From an uncultured Bacilli bacterium (GTDB lineage: Bacteria > Bacillota_I > Bacilli_A > RF39 > UBA660), in assembly GCA_934086315.1 (NCBI GenBank), contig CAKOHZ010000001.1, positions 819,711 to 883,710 of the forward strand: a stretch of DNA of 64,000 bases. The letters run 5' to 3'. Shown in pieces: positions 23,930-32,378 of the stretch. A program made the translations under genes and the position numbers. The notes beneath the pieces are model-generated. The model made no database searches, had not been told where the DNA came from, and was given only the letters and a program-made list of their open reading frames with translations. The first letter of the stretch is position 1; each line of letters opens with the position of its first letter.

Positions 23930-26855
23930 TATCAAGTTTAACACTAACTAATTTACTAACACCACTCTCTTGCATTGTAACACCATAAAGTCTATCTAAG
24001 AATTCCATTGTTTTCTTTTTATGTGTAATTACAAGTAATTGAGTTTTATTTTTATAATTATGTAAATACTCACCAAATATAGTAGCATTATTTTCATCAA
24101 GAGCACTTTCTACTTCATCAAGTATTACAAATGGTACTTTTTCAAGATTCATGATTGAGAATAGCAAACTAATAGCTGTCATAGTTCTCTCACCACCTGA
24201 TAGTAAACTTAGTGGTTTTTGATTCTTACCTGGTGGTATAGCTATAATATCAATACCTGTTTCAAGTATATTATCTGGGTCAGTCAACTCTAAATGAGCA
24301 CTTCCACCCTTAAATAATGTTTTAAATACTTTACCAAATTCTATATTTATATTATTAAATGATTCTTCAAACTTATCTTTCATCACGTCATCCATATCAT
24401 CAATAATACTAAGTAAATCATTCTCACTCTTTTCTAAATCTTCTTTTTGTTTATTTAAGAAGTTAACTCTTGTAGATATTCTCTCATATTCATCAATACT
24501 TCCAAGATTAACATCTCCTAAAGACTTAATCTTGCGTCTTAGAATAGAAACTTTACTTCTAGCAGTATCTTCATCTATTTCTAGAACATACTCTTTACTA
24601 GCTCTTTCATATCCAAGGCTATAATCTTCACTAAGTCTAGTAAGTAAACTATCTAAAGACATATCAAGCTTAGTAATATCAAGCTCTAAACTATTGATTT
24701 CATTAGATAAATTATTATATTCTGCATTCATTTTCTTAATAGCAGTCTCTAACTCATTTAATGTATTATTAAGTCCTAACTTATCTTTATTATATATTTC
24801 TAAATTCTTTTCTAAAATAGTTTTTTCTTGTTCATGATTATAATAGTCTTCAATTACTTTATTTAATTCTTTATCTAAGTTATTTTCACTTAAATTATTT
24901 ATTTCATTTAAAACCATATTATATTCATTATTTAAATTATCTAACTGACTAGTTTTAGAATTAATGCTTTCATTACTACTAACAAGTTCTATATTTAGTT
25001 TATATATATTATCTTTAACAATATTTTGATCTTCTTCATAAGATAATACTTTCTTTTCACTTGATTTTATATCATTTACAAGAGCTTCTGTAGTAAGTTT
25101 TAATTTTTCAAGTTCATATTTATCACTTATAAATGAATTAGATGTTTTAAGACTTCCACCAGTCATAATACCACCAACATGAATTAGTTCCCCATCAAGT
25201 GATATTACTCTATATCTATGATTTATCTTCTTACTTATTTGTATAGCAGTAGTTATATTACTAGCTACTATTATATTACCAAGTTGATTCATTACGATAT
25301 TGTAGTATTTTGAATCATATGTAACGAGATCACTTGCAATACCAACAAATCCTATAATATTTTGTACTGTTCTAAGTGTTTCAGGATCTACACTTTTAGG
25401 TTTAATAACATTAAGTGGAAAGAACGTAGCTCTTCCTTTATTATGACTTTTTAAGTATTCAATTGCTTCTTTAGCACAAGCCTCATCATTAACAACTATA
25501 TTATTAGACGATGCTCCAAGTGCTACTTCAAGCATAGATACATATTCATCCTTAGTATCAACTAAATTACCAAGTATATTATGTATTCCTCTTAAGGTTG
25601 GATTATCTATTATACTTCTAACACTATAAGGAATCTTATTCATACTAGCAATATTGGTTTCAAGTACATCTATTTTATTTCTAACTTCCATTAAATTCTT
25701 ACGTTTTTGATTTAATTCAAAATTATATTTTTCACGAGTAGTATTCATCATATTAAAGTCACAAGTCAAACTATCAAGTTTATCTTTAATAGAAGTTTTA
25801 TTATTTTTTAGATTTTCTATTTCTACATTTATTAGAGAAATATTATTTTTTAGTTCACCTTCTCTATCTTTAAGTTTAATAATATTATTTTTAACAGCTT
25901 CACTTGTTTTATCATATTTATTACGTTCAGTCATTAAAGTCTTTTTATTACTTAAATCAAGTAAAGTTTCATTAATCTTAAATATTTCAGCGCTTGTTTT
26001 CTTAATTTTTTCATCAAGATTTAATATTTCTAATTTAATCTTTTCTACTTCAGTATTATCACTAGTAGAATCACTATTTAATTTAGATAATTCTTCTTCA
26101 AGTTTTAATTTTCTACTTTTCTTAATTTCTACTTCACTACTATAAGTAGTTATATCTTTAGCTATTAATGCAATTTCAACACTCTCAAGTTCACTTAGTG
26201 CTTCTTTATATTCACGGGCTTTTCTTGCAGCTTCTTCTAAAGGAAGTAAATTTTCAGAGTTTTCACTTATTATTAAGTTTATTCTCTCTATATTATCATG
26301 AGTCTTAGATAATTTAGATAAACTCTCTTCTTTTCTTTTCTTATATTTTAAGACGCCAGCTGCATCTTCAAATATAATTCTTCTCTCTTCTGGCTTTTCA
26401 CTTAATATTTGATCTATTTTATTTTGTGGTACGATATTAAATGATTCTTTGCTACTTCTAGAATCCATAAATAGATTAGTTATATCTTTAAGTCTACACT
26501 TTTCAGAATTTATAAAGTATTCATTTTCACCAGTTTTATAAACAATTCTTTTAACAGAAACTTCTGTATAATCTATATTAAGTGTTTTATCACTATTATC
26601 AAAAACGATCATAACAGATGCAAAATTAGAAGCAGGTCTAGATGAAGAACCAGAAAATACTACATCAGCCATATTATTACTACCACGAAGAGTCTTAATA
26701 CTTTGTTCTCCAAGTACCCATCTAATCGCATCAACAATATTACTCTTACCTGAACCATTAGGTCCTACTATACCAGTAAATGATTGATTAAGTTCTATAA
26801 CTGTTTTATCAGCAAAACTCTTAAATCCATGTAGTCTTATTTCTTTTATGTACAT
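23925..26855 (-). CDS. smc: Chromosome condensation protein SMC, short coiled coil
   Basis: ATPase that organises and segregates chromosomes with ScpA/ScpB. Walker A is GPNGSGKSNIVDAIRWVLG, the ABC signature is LSLLSGGERTMTA, and Walker B is FVILDEVESALDE; the hinge lies near residues 420-540 (HNILGNLVDTKDEY, NKGRATFFPLNVI, GELIHVGGIMTGGS). The arms are coiled coil. At 976 residues it is about 200 shorter than B. subtilis SMC, mostly from shorter arms, while heads and hinge are intact. It is read after rnc (about 90 bases), an rnc-smc order also seen in Bacillus. Confidence 0.95.
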   Translation of the reverse strand: MYIKEIRLHGFKSFADKTVIELNQSFTGIVGPNGSGKSNIVDAIRWVLGEQSIKTLRGSNNMADVVFSGSSSRPASNFASVMIVFDNSDKTLNIDYTEVSVKRIVYKTGENEYFINSEKCRLKDITNLFMDSRSSKESFNIVPQNKIDQILSEKPEERRIIFEDAAGVLKYKKRKEESLSKLSKTHDNIERINLIISENSENLLPLEEAARKAREYKEALSELESVEIALIAKDITTYSSEVEIKKSRKLKLEEELSKLNSDSTSDNTEVEKIKLEILNLDEKIKKTSAEIFKINETLLDLSNKKTLMTERNKYDKTSEAVKNNIIKLKDREGELKNNISLINVEIENLKNNKTSIKDKLDSLTCDFNMMNTTREKYNFELNQKRKNLMEVRNKIDVLETNIASMNKIPYSVRSIIDNPTLRGIHNILGNLVDTKDEYVSMLEVALGASSNNIVVNDEACAKEAIEYLKSHNKGRATFFPLNVIKPKSVDPETLRTVQNIIGFVGIASDLVTYDSKYYNIVMNQLGNIIVASNITTAIQISKKINHRYRVISLDGELIHVGGIMTGGSLKTSNSFISDKYELEKLKLTTEALVNDIKSSEKKVLSYEEDQNIVKDNIYKLNIELVSSNESINSKTSQLDNLNNEYNMVLNEINNLSENNLDKELNKVIEDYYNHEQEKTILEKNLEIYNKDKLGLNNTLNELETAIKKMNAEYNNLSNEINSLELDITKLDMSLDSLLTRLSEDYSLGYERASKEYVLEIDEDTARSKVSILRRKIKSLGDVNLGSIDEYERISTRVNFLNKQKEDLEKSENDLLSIIDDMDDVMKDKFEESFNNINIEFGKVFKTLFKGGSAHLELTDPDNILETGIDIIAIPPGKNQKPLSLLSGGERTMTAISLLFSIMNLEKVPFVILDEVESALDENNATIFGEYLHNYKNKTQLLVITHKKKTMEFLDRLYGVTMQESGVSKLVSVKLDN

Positions 26856-26910
26856 AATATCACCACTTCTATTTTTAATCTCTTAATCATTATATCATAT
26901 ATTTTTTTTA

Positions 26911-26943
26911 TTAAAAAGAAAAATGGTAACTTTTGTACCATTT
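26911..26943 (-). terminator. Intrinsic terminator of rnc
   Basis: Eight-bp stem AAATGGTA/TACCATTT (26921-26928 with 26936-26943) and TTTTTCTTTTTAAT on the minus strand, five bases after the rnc stop. Confidence 0.8.
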
Positions 26944-26947
26944 CATC

Positions 26948-27595
26948 TTACTTTGCTCTTTTCATATATGCTTTCTTAGCTGCATTTTGTTCAGCTTCTT
27001 TTTTAGAATTACCTACTCCAACTCCATACACAAGTCCATCTATTATAACTTCTACTTTAAACTCTTTATGATGAGCAGGTCCACTCTCGTCTATTAAATT
27101 ATATGTAACACTCTTTTTAACAGTTTGAACACTTTCTTGAAGTAAACTTTTATAATCCATTAAGAAATCTTCATGATTTTCTATATAAGGAACTATCATA
27201 TCATGAAATAATTTTTTAACTGTATCAAGTCCTTGTTCTAAATATATAACAGCCATACATGCTTCAAACACATCTGCTATTATAGTTTTATTTGCTTCAC
27301 TTATTCCATTACCCAAATATATATAATCCTTTAAATTTATTTCTTTAGAATATTCATATAAAGCATTTTCACATACATATAAACTTCTAAGTCTACTCAT
27401 TTCTCCTTCAGGATAACTAGTATTATTATATAAGTAATCACTACATACTATTTCTAAAACTGCATCTCCTAAATATTCAAGTCTTTCATAACAGTCACAA
27501 TTATGTTCATTAGAATAACTTGAATGAGTTAAAGCAACTTTTAATAATTCTTCATTTTTAATTTCAATATTAAATTTTTTAAATATATTTTTCAT
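26948..27595 (-). CDS. rnc: Ribonuclease III
   Basis: Double-strand-specific endonuclease for rRNA and mRNA processing. The RNase III signature ERLEYLGDAVLEIV is near residue 38, the second catalytic cluster is ADVFEACMAVIYLEQG, and a dsRNA-binding domain follows (DYKSLLQESVQ to AEQNAAKKAYMKRAK). About 215 residues. I chose ATG 27593-27595, after which the sequence aligns with the family; a longer frame adds a hydrophobic stretch that has no homology. TATAAT lies about 20 bases upstream, so the leader is very short. smc follows in the same direction. Confidence 0.93.
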   Translation of the reverse strand: MKNIFKKFNIEIKNEELLKVALTHSSYSNEHNCDCYERLEYLGDAVLEIVCSDYLYNNTSYPEGEMSRLRSLYVCENALYEYSKEINLKDYIYLGNGISEANKTIIADVFEACMAVIYLEQGLDTVKKLFHDMIVPYIENHEDFLMDYKSLLQESVQTVKKSVTYNLIDESGPAHHKEFKVEVIIDGLVYGVGVGNSKKEAEQNAAKKAYMKRAK

Positions 27596-27655
27596 AACTA
27601 TCACATAAAAATTATAGCACAAAAAAAGAAATAAAACTATTTCTTTAATCAAACA

Positions 27656-28051
27656 TTATAACCATCCACTAACAAATTCTTTAAAAAATACATATATAAG
27701 TATAATTGGCAATGTTATTATTCCATAAACAACTACTAATTCAACACTTAATAATCCTCTTAACAATTTACTTTGAGGAATCAATATATTTCCAAATACT
27801 ATAGCTACTATAGCAATACTACCATATAAAAATAATAAATCACTATTTCCAAAATTTTTAATAGCAAGTACCATAAATACAATATTAACTATAGCTATTA
27901 TCAAAAGGAGATATGGAGGTCGTCTTTTAATATTTTCATCTTTTTTTAATTCTTCTTTTTTAGGAACACTTATTTTAGTAGCTCCACAATGATCACATTT
28001 AGTTTGTCCATCTTTTAATTCTTTATGACATCTATAACACTTATAACTCAT
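27656..28051 (-). CDS. Zinc-ribbon membrane protein
   Basis: A 131-residue protein beginning with a zinc ribbon (CYRCHKELKDGQTKCDHCGA: two Cys-x2-Cys pairs within residues 5-22), a basic linker, and four hydrophobic helices from about residue 48 (YLLLIIAIVNIVFMVLAI, LLFLYGSIAIVAIVFGNIL, GLLSVELVVVYGIITLPIIL). Such zinc_ribbon_2 plus membrane proteins are common in Bacillota with no known role. It precedes rnc by 60 bases and is divergent from yidD. Confidence 0.75.
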   Translation of the reverse strand: MSYKCYRCHKELKDGQTKCDHCGATKISVPKKEELKKDENIKRRPPYLLLIIAIVNIVFMVLAIKNFGNSDLLFLYGSIAIVAIVFGNILIPQSKLLRGLLSVELVVVYGIITLPIILIYVFFKEFVSGWL

Positions 28052-28104
28052 ACATAACCTCTACTCTATATGTATAGTATAGCATACATTTTAATGTTTT
28101 AATA

Positions 28105-28139
28105 TTTATTTTTATCGAATAATATTATATAATATTTAT
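28105..28139 (+). promoter_or_regulatory. Promoter for yidD with probable leaderless start
   Basis: TATAAT (28128-28133) ends six bases before the yidD ATG, placing transcription start at or next to the start codon; the -35 (about 28105-28110, TTTATT) is weak. No Shine-Dalgarno sequence precedes the ATG. Confidence 0.45.
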
Positions 28140-28358
28140 ATGAAAAATTTTTTAATCAAACTAATTAATATATATCAAATAACACCACTTCATTGCCATT
28201 CAATGTGTAGATTTACTCCTACATGTAGTGAATATATGAAAGAATGTTTAGAGTTATATGGATTAAAAGGTATTAATAAAGGAATAAAAAGAATATTAAG
28301 GTGTCATCCTTTTGGAAAGTTTGGATATGACCCTGTAACTAAAGGAGAAGATTTATGA
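28140..28358 (+). CDS. yidD: Membrane protein insertion efficiency factor YidD
   Basis: A 72-residue peripheral membrane protein that helps YidC insert proteins. The family signature is complete: LINIYQITP, then CRFTPTCSEYMKE with its paired Cys, and RCHPFGKFGYDPV. The N-terminal amphipathic helix is present. It is coupled to the downstream lipoprotein gene by a 4-base overlap (ATGA). YidC itself is not in the window. Confidence 0.93.
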   Translation: MKNFLIKLINIYQITPLHCHSMCRFTPTCSEYMKECLELYGLKGINKGIKRILRCHPFGKFGYDPVTKGEDL

Positions 28359-29215
28359 AAAAAACAATTTTAGGAATATTAGCTTGTCTTACATTTATGA
28401 CAGGTTGTACTTTTGGAGATGATTTTAGTGATAAATTATTATACACTACAATGTATCCAATTGAATATGCAGCTAATGAATTATATAGTGATTATGCAAA
28501 AGTACAAAGTGTTTACCCAAATGGTGCTGATAATAAATACGAAGTAACACAAAAGAAAAAAGAAATATATGCAAATAGTGAAATATTTATATATTCTGGT
28601 ATAGCCAGTGAAGCATATCTAGCAAGAGATATGTTAAATATAAATAAAGACTTAAAACTAATAGATGCTACTAAAGGAATGGATGCAAATTCAGAACTTG
28701 AAAGTATATGGCTAGATCCTTCAAACTATTTAATGCTATGTAGTAATATTAAATCAAGTCTTATAGATTATAATGATAATCCATATGTAAAAGAAGCTAT
28801 TGAAGAAAAATACAAAGATTTAAATGAAAAAATATCTAGTTTAGATGTATTATTCTATAACATTGGAAAAAATGGAAACTTTAATACAATATTAACAACT
28901 AGTAATGTATTTAATTACTTAACTAAATATAATATAAATGTAATATCACTTGATAATAAAAACGAAATTATAGATAAAGCTTATGCTGATGCTAAAAAAA
29001 TGATTGATTCAAAAGATATAAAATATATTTATTACATTGATGGTGAAGAATTAACAGATCGACAAAATAAATTTATTGCTGATAATAATATCACTAAAAT
29101 AGTTCTTCCTAACCTATTTACACTAACAGATGATGAAAGAAAAGCTAATGAAGATTATATATCACTTATGAATGAAATAATTGACAATTATAAAAAAGAA
29201 CTATATAAAAAGTAA
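28355..29215 (+). CDS. ZnuA-like substrate-binding lipoprotein without histidine ligands
   Basis: A 286-residue lipoprotein: signal peptide with lipobox FMTGC (Cys18), to be processed after Lgt (35013). The fold pattern is that of cluster A-I metal-binding proteins (ZnuA/AdcA/TroA): YTTMYPIEYAANEL, the interlobe region with IFIYSGI, SIWLDPSNYLMLCSNI (HVWLDP in ZnuA), the long helix, and LTTSNVFNYLTKYNINVI (SHDAFGYLA in ZnuA). Every metal-ligand His is replaced (Asn, Ile/Ser, Asn), and the protein has no His at all. No permease or ATPase gene is adjacent. So it probably does not deliver metal by the usual mechanism; role unknown. Coupled to yidD. Confidence 0.75.
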   Translation: MKKTILGILACLTFMTGCTFGDDFSDKLLYTTMYPIEYAANELYSDYAKVQSVYPNGADNKYEVTQKKKEIYANSEIFIYSGIASEAYLARDMLNINKDLKLIDATKGMDANSELESIWLDPSNYLMLCSNIKSSLIDYNDNPYVKEAIEEKYKDLNEKISSLDVLFYNIGKNGNFNTILTTSNVFNYLTKYNINVISLDNKNEIIDKAYADAKKMIDSKDIKYIYYIDGEELTDRQNKFIADNNITKIVLPNLFTLTDDERKANEDYISLMNEIIDNYKKELYKK

Positions 29216-29240
29216 TAGAAAACAATCTATTACTTTTTAT
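29209..29240. terminator. Bidirectional terminator
   Basis: Nine-bp stem AAGTAATAG/CTATTACTT (29210-29218 with 29227-29235) with T-runs on both strands, between the convergent ZnuA-like and HipA-like genes; the plus-strand TAA is in the stem. Confidence 0.85.
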
Positions 29241-29241
29241 T

Positions 29242-30114
29242 TTATATTTTTGAAGAATAACTTAGTGTTCTTTCAATAACGTCCTTTTTTGAACCAAAAT
29301 AATCATTTAATTTCATTTTTTCAAAAGAAGACATTCTTAATTTATATTTTTCTAAAGTTCTATTTAATACCTCTTGAATATCTATGTCTATCGCTTTAGC
29401 TAAACTATTATAAAATGAAACATTATTTCTGACTAGTTTTAATAATTCAAGCTGTCTAGGATCAATATATCTATCAAATGGAAAATACAAATTACCAAAA
29501 CAAGATACATACGAATCAAAATCGCAAGTATTAAAAGCTACACCATTATCACAAATTGGAGCAAGTTTAACTATATCAGTACTATTAGTTTCAAAAGCAA
29601 CATTAATATGAGTTCTATCATTTTGTCCACTAAAGAAATCAAATGCAACTAATGCAAATACTTGATCGACAAGTTTTTTACCTATTTCACTACCAAATAC
29701 AGAATAAGAACTTACTTTAAAAGATTCCAAATTCTCAGGAACATAAGCAAAGAAATTTTTAGAAAATTCTAAATAATCTTGATATAAGGAAGCTTTTTTT
29801 CTAAAATTTTTACTAAGTACACCAACATGATTACCATCAGTTGCAAGCATAAACTTGACACACTTAACATTAAATTCTGAAGCGAGTTCACTTAAAAAAA
29901 GTTCATTAAATACAAAATCACTTTTAAAATAATATAATCCATCATTAAGAATATACCAGTTAGTATAAAACTTAAATAAATCACTATTAATCTTTAAATA
30001 TCTTGCTAGTTCATCTTCTGTCAAATCAGTAAGATCACTGTAATGTTTACCTCTTAAATCAACAAGTGTCCTCTTACATTCTCTAGTAAGTGAAACATTA
30101 ACATTATTAAACAT
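29242..30114 (-). CDS. HipA-like kinase-fold protein
   Basis: A 290-residue soluble protein. Its C-terminal half carries the HipA/CtkA-type kinase motifs: a catalytic loop GQNDRTHIN (Asp166, Asn171) and a metal-binding ICDNGVAF (Asp189-Asn-Gly, the DFG equivalent). A strand lysine in LYYFKSDFVF (Lys64) could bind ATP. HipA kinases phosphorylate proteins such as glutamyl-tRNA synthetase and cause persistence; other relatives have other targets. There is no HipB-like repressor gene on either side, and the usual HipA N-subdomain-1 is missing, so this is a solo, short form. A palindrome overlaps its promoter. Kinase fold is likely; target unknown. Confidence 0.65.
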   Translation of the reverse strand: MFNNVNVSLTRECKRTLVDLRGKHYSDLTDLTEDELARYLKINSDLFKFYTNWYILNDGLYYFKSDFVFNELFLSELASEFNVKCVKFMLATDGNHVGVLSKNFRKKASLYQDYLEFSKNFFAYVPENLESFKVSSYSVFGSEIGKKLVDQVFALVAFDFFSGQNDRTHINVAFETNSTDIVKLAPICDNGVAFNTCDFDSYVSCFGNLYFPFDRYIDPRQLELLKLVRNNVSFYNSLAKAIDIDIQEVLNRTLEKYKLRMSSFEKMKLNDYFGSKKDVIERTLSYSSKI

Positions 30115-30130
30115 ATTAACCCCTCTTAAT

Positions 30131-30147
30131 GTGCTATATTATAACAC
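30131..30147. promoter_or_regulatory. Palindrome over the HipA-like gene's -10
   Basis: GTG-T-TATA-A-TATA-G-CAC on the minus strand, seven of eight arm positions symmetric, with a TTATAATA -10 at its centre and 16 bases before the start codon. It looks like a small operator. Confidence 0.45.
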
Positions 30148-30151
30148 ATTT

Positions 30152-30195
30152 TATGTAAAAAGAAAAGAACTATTCTATATCGAATAAAGTTCTTT
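30152..30195 (-). terminator. Intrinsic terminator of the ruv unit
   Basis: Stem AAAGAACT/AGTTCTTT (30164-30171 with 30188-30195), extended inward by ATTC/GAAT, then TCTTTTTAC on the minus strand; the ruvB TAG is in the stem. Confidence 0.75.
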
Positions 30196-31183
30196 GATTA
30201 TTTATTTTAAACTCCCTATATGCTTTCTCAGTTATGATTCTTCCTCTACTGGTTCTCTTAACATAACCTTCTTGAAGTAAAAATGGTTCTATAACATCTT
30301 CTATAGTAGTTGCTTCTTCACCAATAGATGAAGCAATACTCTCAATACCAACTGGTCCTCCATTAAATTTTTCAATAATGCTCATTAAATATTGAACATC
30401 TGCTATATCTAGACCAGATTCATTAATTTTAAGTCTTGTAAGAGCTTTTTTAACAAGTTCAAGTGTTATTACACCATTACCTTCTACTAATGCAAAATCA
30501 CCAACTCTTTTAAGTAATCTATTTGCAATTCTTGGAGTTTTTCTACTTCTAATAGCTATCTCGTGAGCAGCATCTTCCTCAATCTCTAAATCAAGTACTC
30601 TAGCACTTCTCTTAACGATTTCTGCAAGCTCTTCATCACTGTAAAATTCTAACTTACACATGATACCAAATCTATCTCTTAAAGGAGCACTTAAGTCACC
30701 GCTACGAGTAGTTGCTCCAATTAAAGTAAAAGGTGGTAAATCTATCTTAATACTACGACTTTGACCTTCTCCCCCAATAATAATATCTAACTTAAAGTCT
30801 TCCATTGCACTATATAAAATTTCTTCTATATATCTTGGAATTCTATGAATTTCATCTATAAACAATACATCATTAGGTTCAAGAGTTGAAAGTATAGCAG
30901 CCAAATCTCCACTTTTTTCAATTGTTGGTCCACTAGCAGTCTTAATATTAGTACCAAGTTCATTTGCAATTATATGAGCAAGAGTTGTTTTACCTAAACC
31001 AGGAGGACCATATAAAAGTACATGATCTAAATTAGTTCCTCTTAATTTAGCAGCCTTTACAAATACTTTAATGTTCTCTTTAACATCACTCTGTCCAATA
31101 TATTCATCAAAAGAATCTGGTCTAATCGTTTTTTCAAAAGCATCAGCTTCTAATTCATGATTAGTAACAATTCTCTCATCCAT
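30170..31183 (-). CDS. ruvB: Holliday junction helicase motor subunit RuvB
   Basis: AAA+ motor that drives branch migration with RuvA. 337 residues with Walker A LLYGPPGLGKTTLAHIIAN, Walker B VLFIDEIHRIPR, sensor 1 TLIGATTRSGDLS, arginine finger RDRFGI, sensor 2 RTPRIANRLL and the C-terminal winged helix ending RIITEKAYREF. It overlaps the preceding HAD gene by 8 bases and so belongs to a ruvA-HAD-ruvB unit. Confidence 0.97.
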   Translation of the reverse strand: MDERIVTNHELEADAFEKTIRPDSFDEYIGQSDVKENIKVFVKAAKLRGTNLDHVLLYGPPGLGKTTLAHIIANELGTNIKTASGPTIEKSGDLAAILSTLEPNDVLFIDEIHRIPRYIEEILYSAMEDFKLDIIIGGEGQSRSIKIDLPPFTLIGATTRSGDLSAPLRDRFGIMCKLEFYSDEELAEIVKRSARVLDLEIEEDAAHEIAIRSRKTPRIANRLLKRVGDFALVEGNGVITLELVKKALTRLKINESGLDIADVQYLMSIIEKFNGGPVGIESIASSIGEEATTIEDVIEPFLLQEGYVKRTSRGRIITEKAYREFKINNQRTLFDIE

Positions 31184-31760
31184 TATATTTTTCCTCTATA
31201 TATTTTTCTACTTCATTCCAATTATTTACTCTTGTAAATCTATTTTCTTCAGTGTTGTATTCATTAGTAAATAGTAGTACATCTATTCCAGCTTCACTTA
31301 CCTCTTCACAATGACTTTCTTTATCATCTATGAATAGTGTTACATTTTCCTTTTGACATTCATCCACTTTACTACCAGTATCTACATATATTTTATCGTA
31401 TTTTACTCCTTCGGCATCTAACCAATCCTTAGTTAGTTTATATGGGTCACTTATATATTTAGCTTTTCTAAAAGATATAATAACTATTTTAACGCCTAAA
31501 TCATACATTTTATTTATAACTCTCTTAGCATCTTCTTTTATTTCTGCTCCACCCATTATATATTCAAGTCTATCTTTAAAGAACTGTCCTTTCATTTCAG
31601 GTTCCCATCCAAGCATATCATTAAATTCATAAGCTTTAACATCTTTTACTCCAGTTCCACCTAATACTTCTTTATCATATTTATCTGCTTCAACTATAAT
31701 TCTCTCATTAGTAGAACATATAGTATCATCCATATCAATTCCAATTACTAAATTATTCAT
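31176..31760 (-). CDS. HAD-family 5'(3')-nucleotidase-like protein within the ruv operon
   Basis: A 194-residue HAD hydrolase of the NT5C (5'(3')-deoxyribonucleotidase) type. Motif I is GIDMDDTICS (nucleophile Asp9 and Asp11), motif II IVIISFRKAKY, motif III Lys in the TKDWLDAEGVKYDKIYV region, and motif IV LFIDDKESHCEEV. The sequence suggests nucleotide dephosphorylation, but related proteins act on other phosphates. Its position between ruvA and ruvB (9 bases from ruvA, 8-base overlap with ruvB) makes co-transcription nearly certain. Such an insertion in ruvAB is not standard. Confidence 0.8.
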   Translation of the reverse strand: MNNLVIGIDMDDTICSTNERIIVEADKYDKEVLGGTGVKDVKAYEFNDMLGWEPEMKGQFFKDRLEYIMGGAEIKEDAKRVINKMYDLGVKIVIISFRKAKYISDPYKLTKDWLDAEGVKYDKIYVDTGSKVDECQKENVTLFIDDKESHCEEVSEAGIDVLLFTNEYNTEENRFTRVNNWNEVEKYIEEKYNG

Positions 31761-31769
31761 AATTACTCC

Positions 31770-32321
31770 TTACTTCAATAATAATTTTAAAGCCTCTTTA
31801 ATTTGACTTTCTATATTTAAAGTCTTATCAACTTTAATAACAACGTTCTTAATATCAGCTGGTTTATATCCTAAAGATTCAAGTGCAAGTACTAATTCAT
31901 CAGTACTATTATTTACATCATTTTCACTCATAGCAAGTTTTCCTTTTAAATCAAGTATTATTTGTCTTGCAACTTTTTCACCAATCTTAGGGAACTTTTT
32001 AAGATATAAAACATTCTCTCTATCTATCGCATCAACTATACCATTTATAGATCCAGTTGCTAGTATTGGCATAGCCATTTTAGGACCAAGTCCTTTAACA
32101 CTAATTAATTTCAAAAAAAGTTCTCTCTCGTCTTCAGTTGTAAAACCATATAATACATTCTCATCTTCTCTTATATGATTATAAACATAAGCTGTAGACT
32201 CTTCTCCTTCTTTAAATTTATATGGATTTGGTGTATATATTTTATATCCTACTCCATTACAATCTATTACTACATAATTAGCTACTGTACGAGTAACTAT
32301 TCCTTTTATATATTCAAACAT
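31770..32321 (-). CDS. ruvA: Holliday junction DNA helicase subunit RuvA
   Basis: Tetrameric junction-binding subunit. 183 residues with the N-terminal OB fold (MFEYIKGIVTRTVANYVVID), two helix-hairpin-helix motifs (ISVKGLGPKMAMPIL and FPKIGEKVARQIILDLKGK) and a C-terminal RuvB-binding domain (LVLALESLGYKPADIKNVV). First gene of the ruvA-HAD-ruvB unit. The sigH-type gene ends about 40 bases upstream with its own terminator. Confidence 0.96.
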   Translation of the reverse strand: MFEYIKGIVTRTVANYVVIDCNGVGYKIYTPNPYKFKEGEESTAYVYNHIREDENVLYGFTTEDERELFLKLISVKGLGPKMAMPILATGSINGIVDAIDRENVLYLKKFPKIGEKVARQIILDLKGKLAMSENDVNNSTDELVLALESLGYKPADIKNVVIKVDKTLNIESQIKEALKLLLK

Positions 32322-32344
32322 AACATCATCCTCTTAACAATTAT

Positions 32345-32378
32345 AACATATAAAAAGTGATTTATGAAACCACTTTAT
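32345..32378 (-). terminator. Intrinsic terminator of rlmB-sigH
   Basis: Ten-bp stem with one G-U pair (AAAGTGGTTT/AAATCACTTT, loop CAT) and TTTTTATATG on the minus strand; the stop codon is in the hairpin. Confidence 0.75.
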
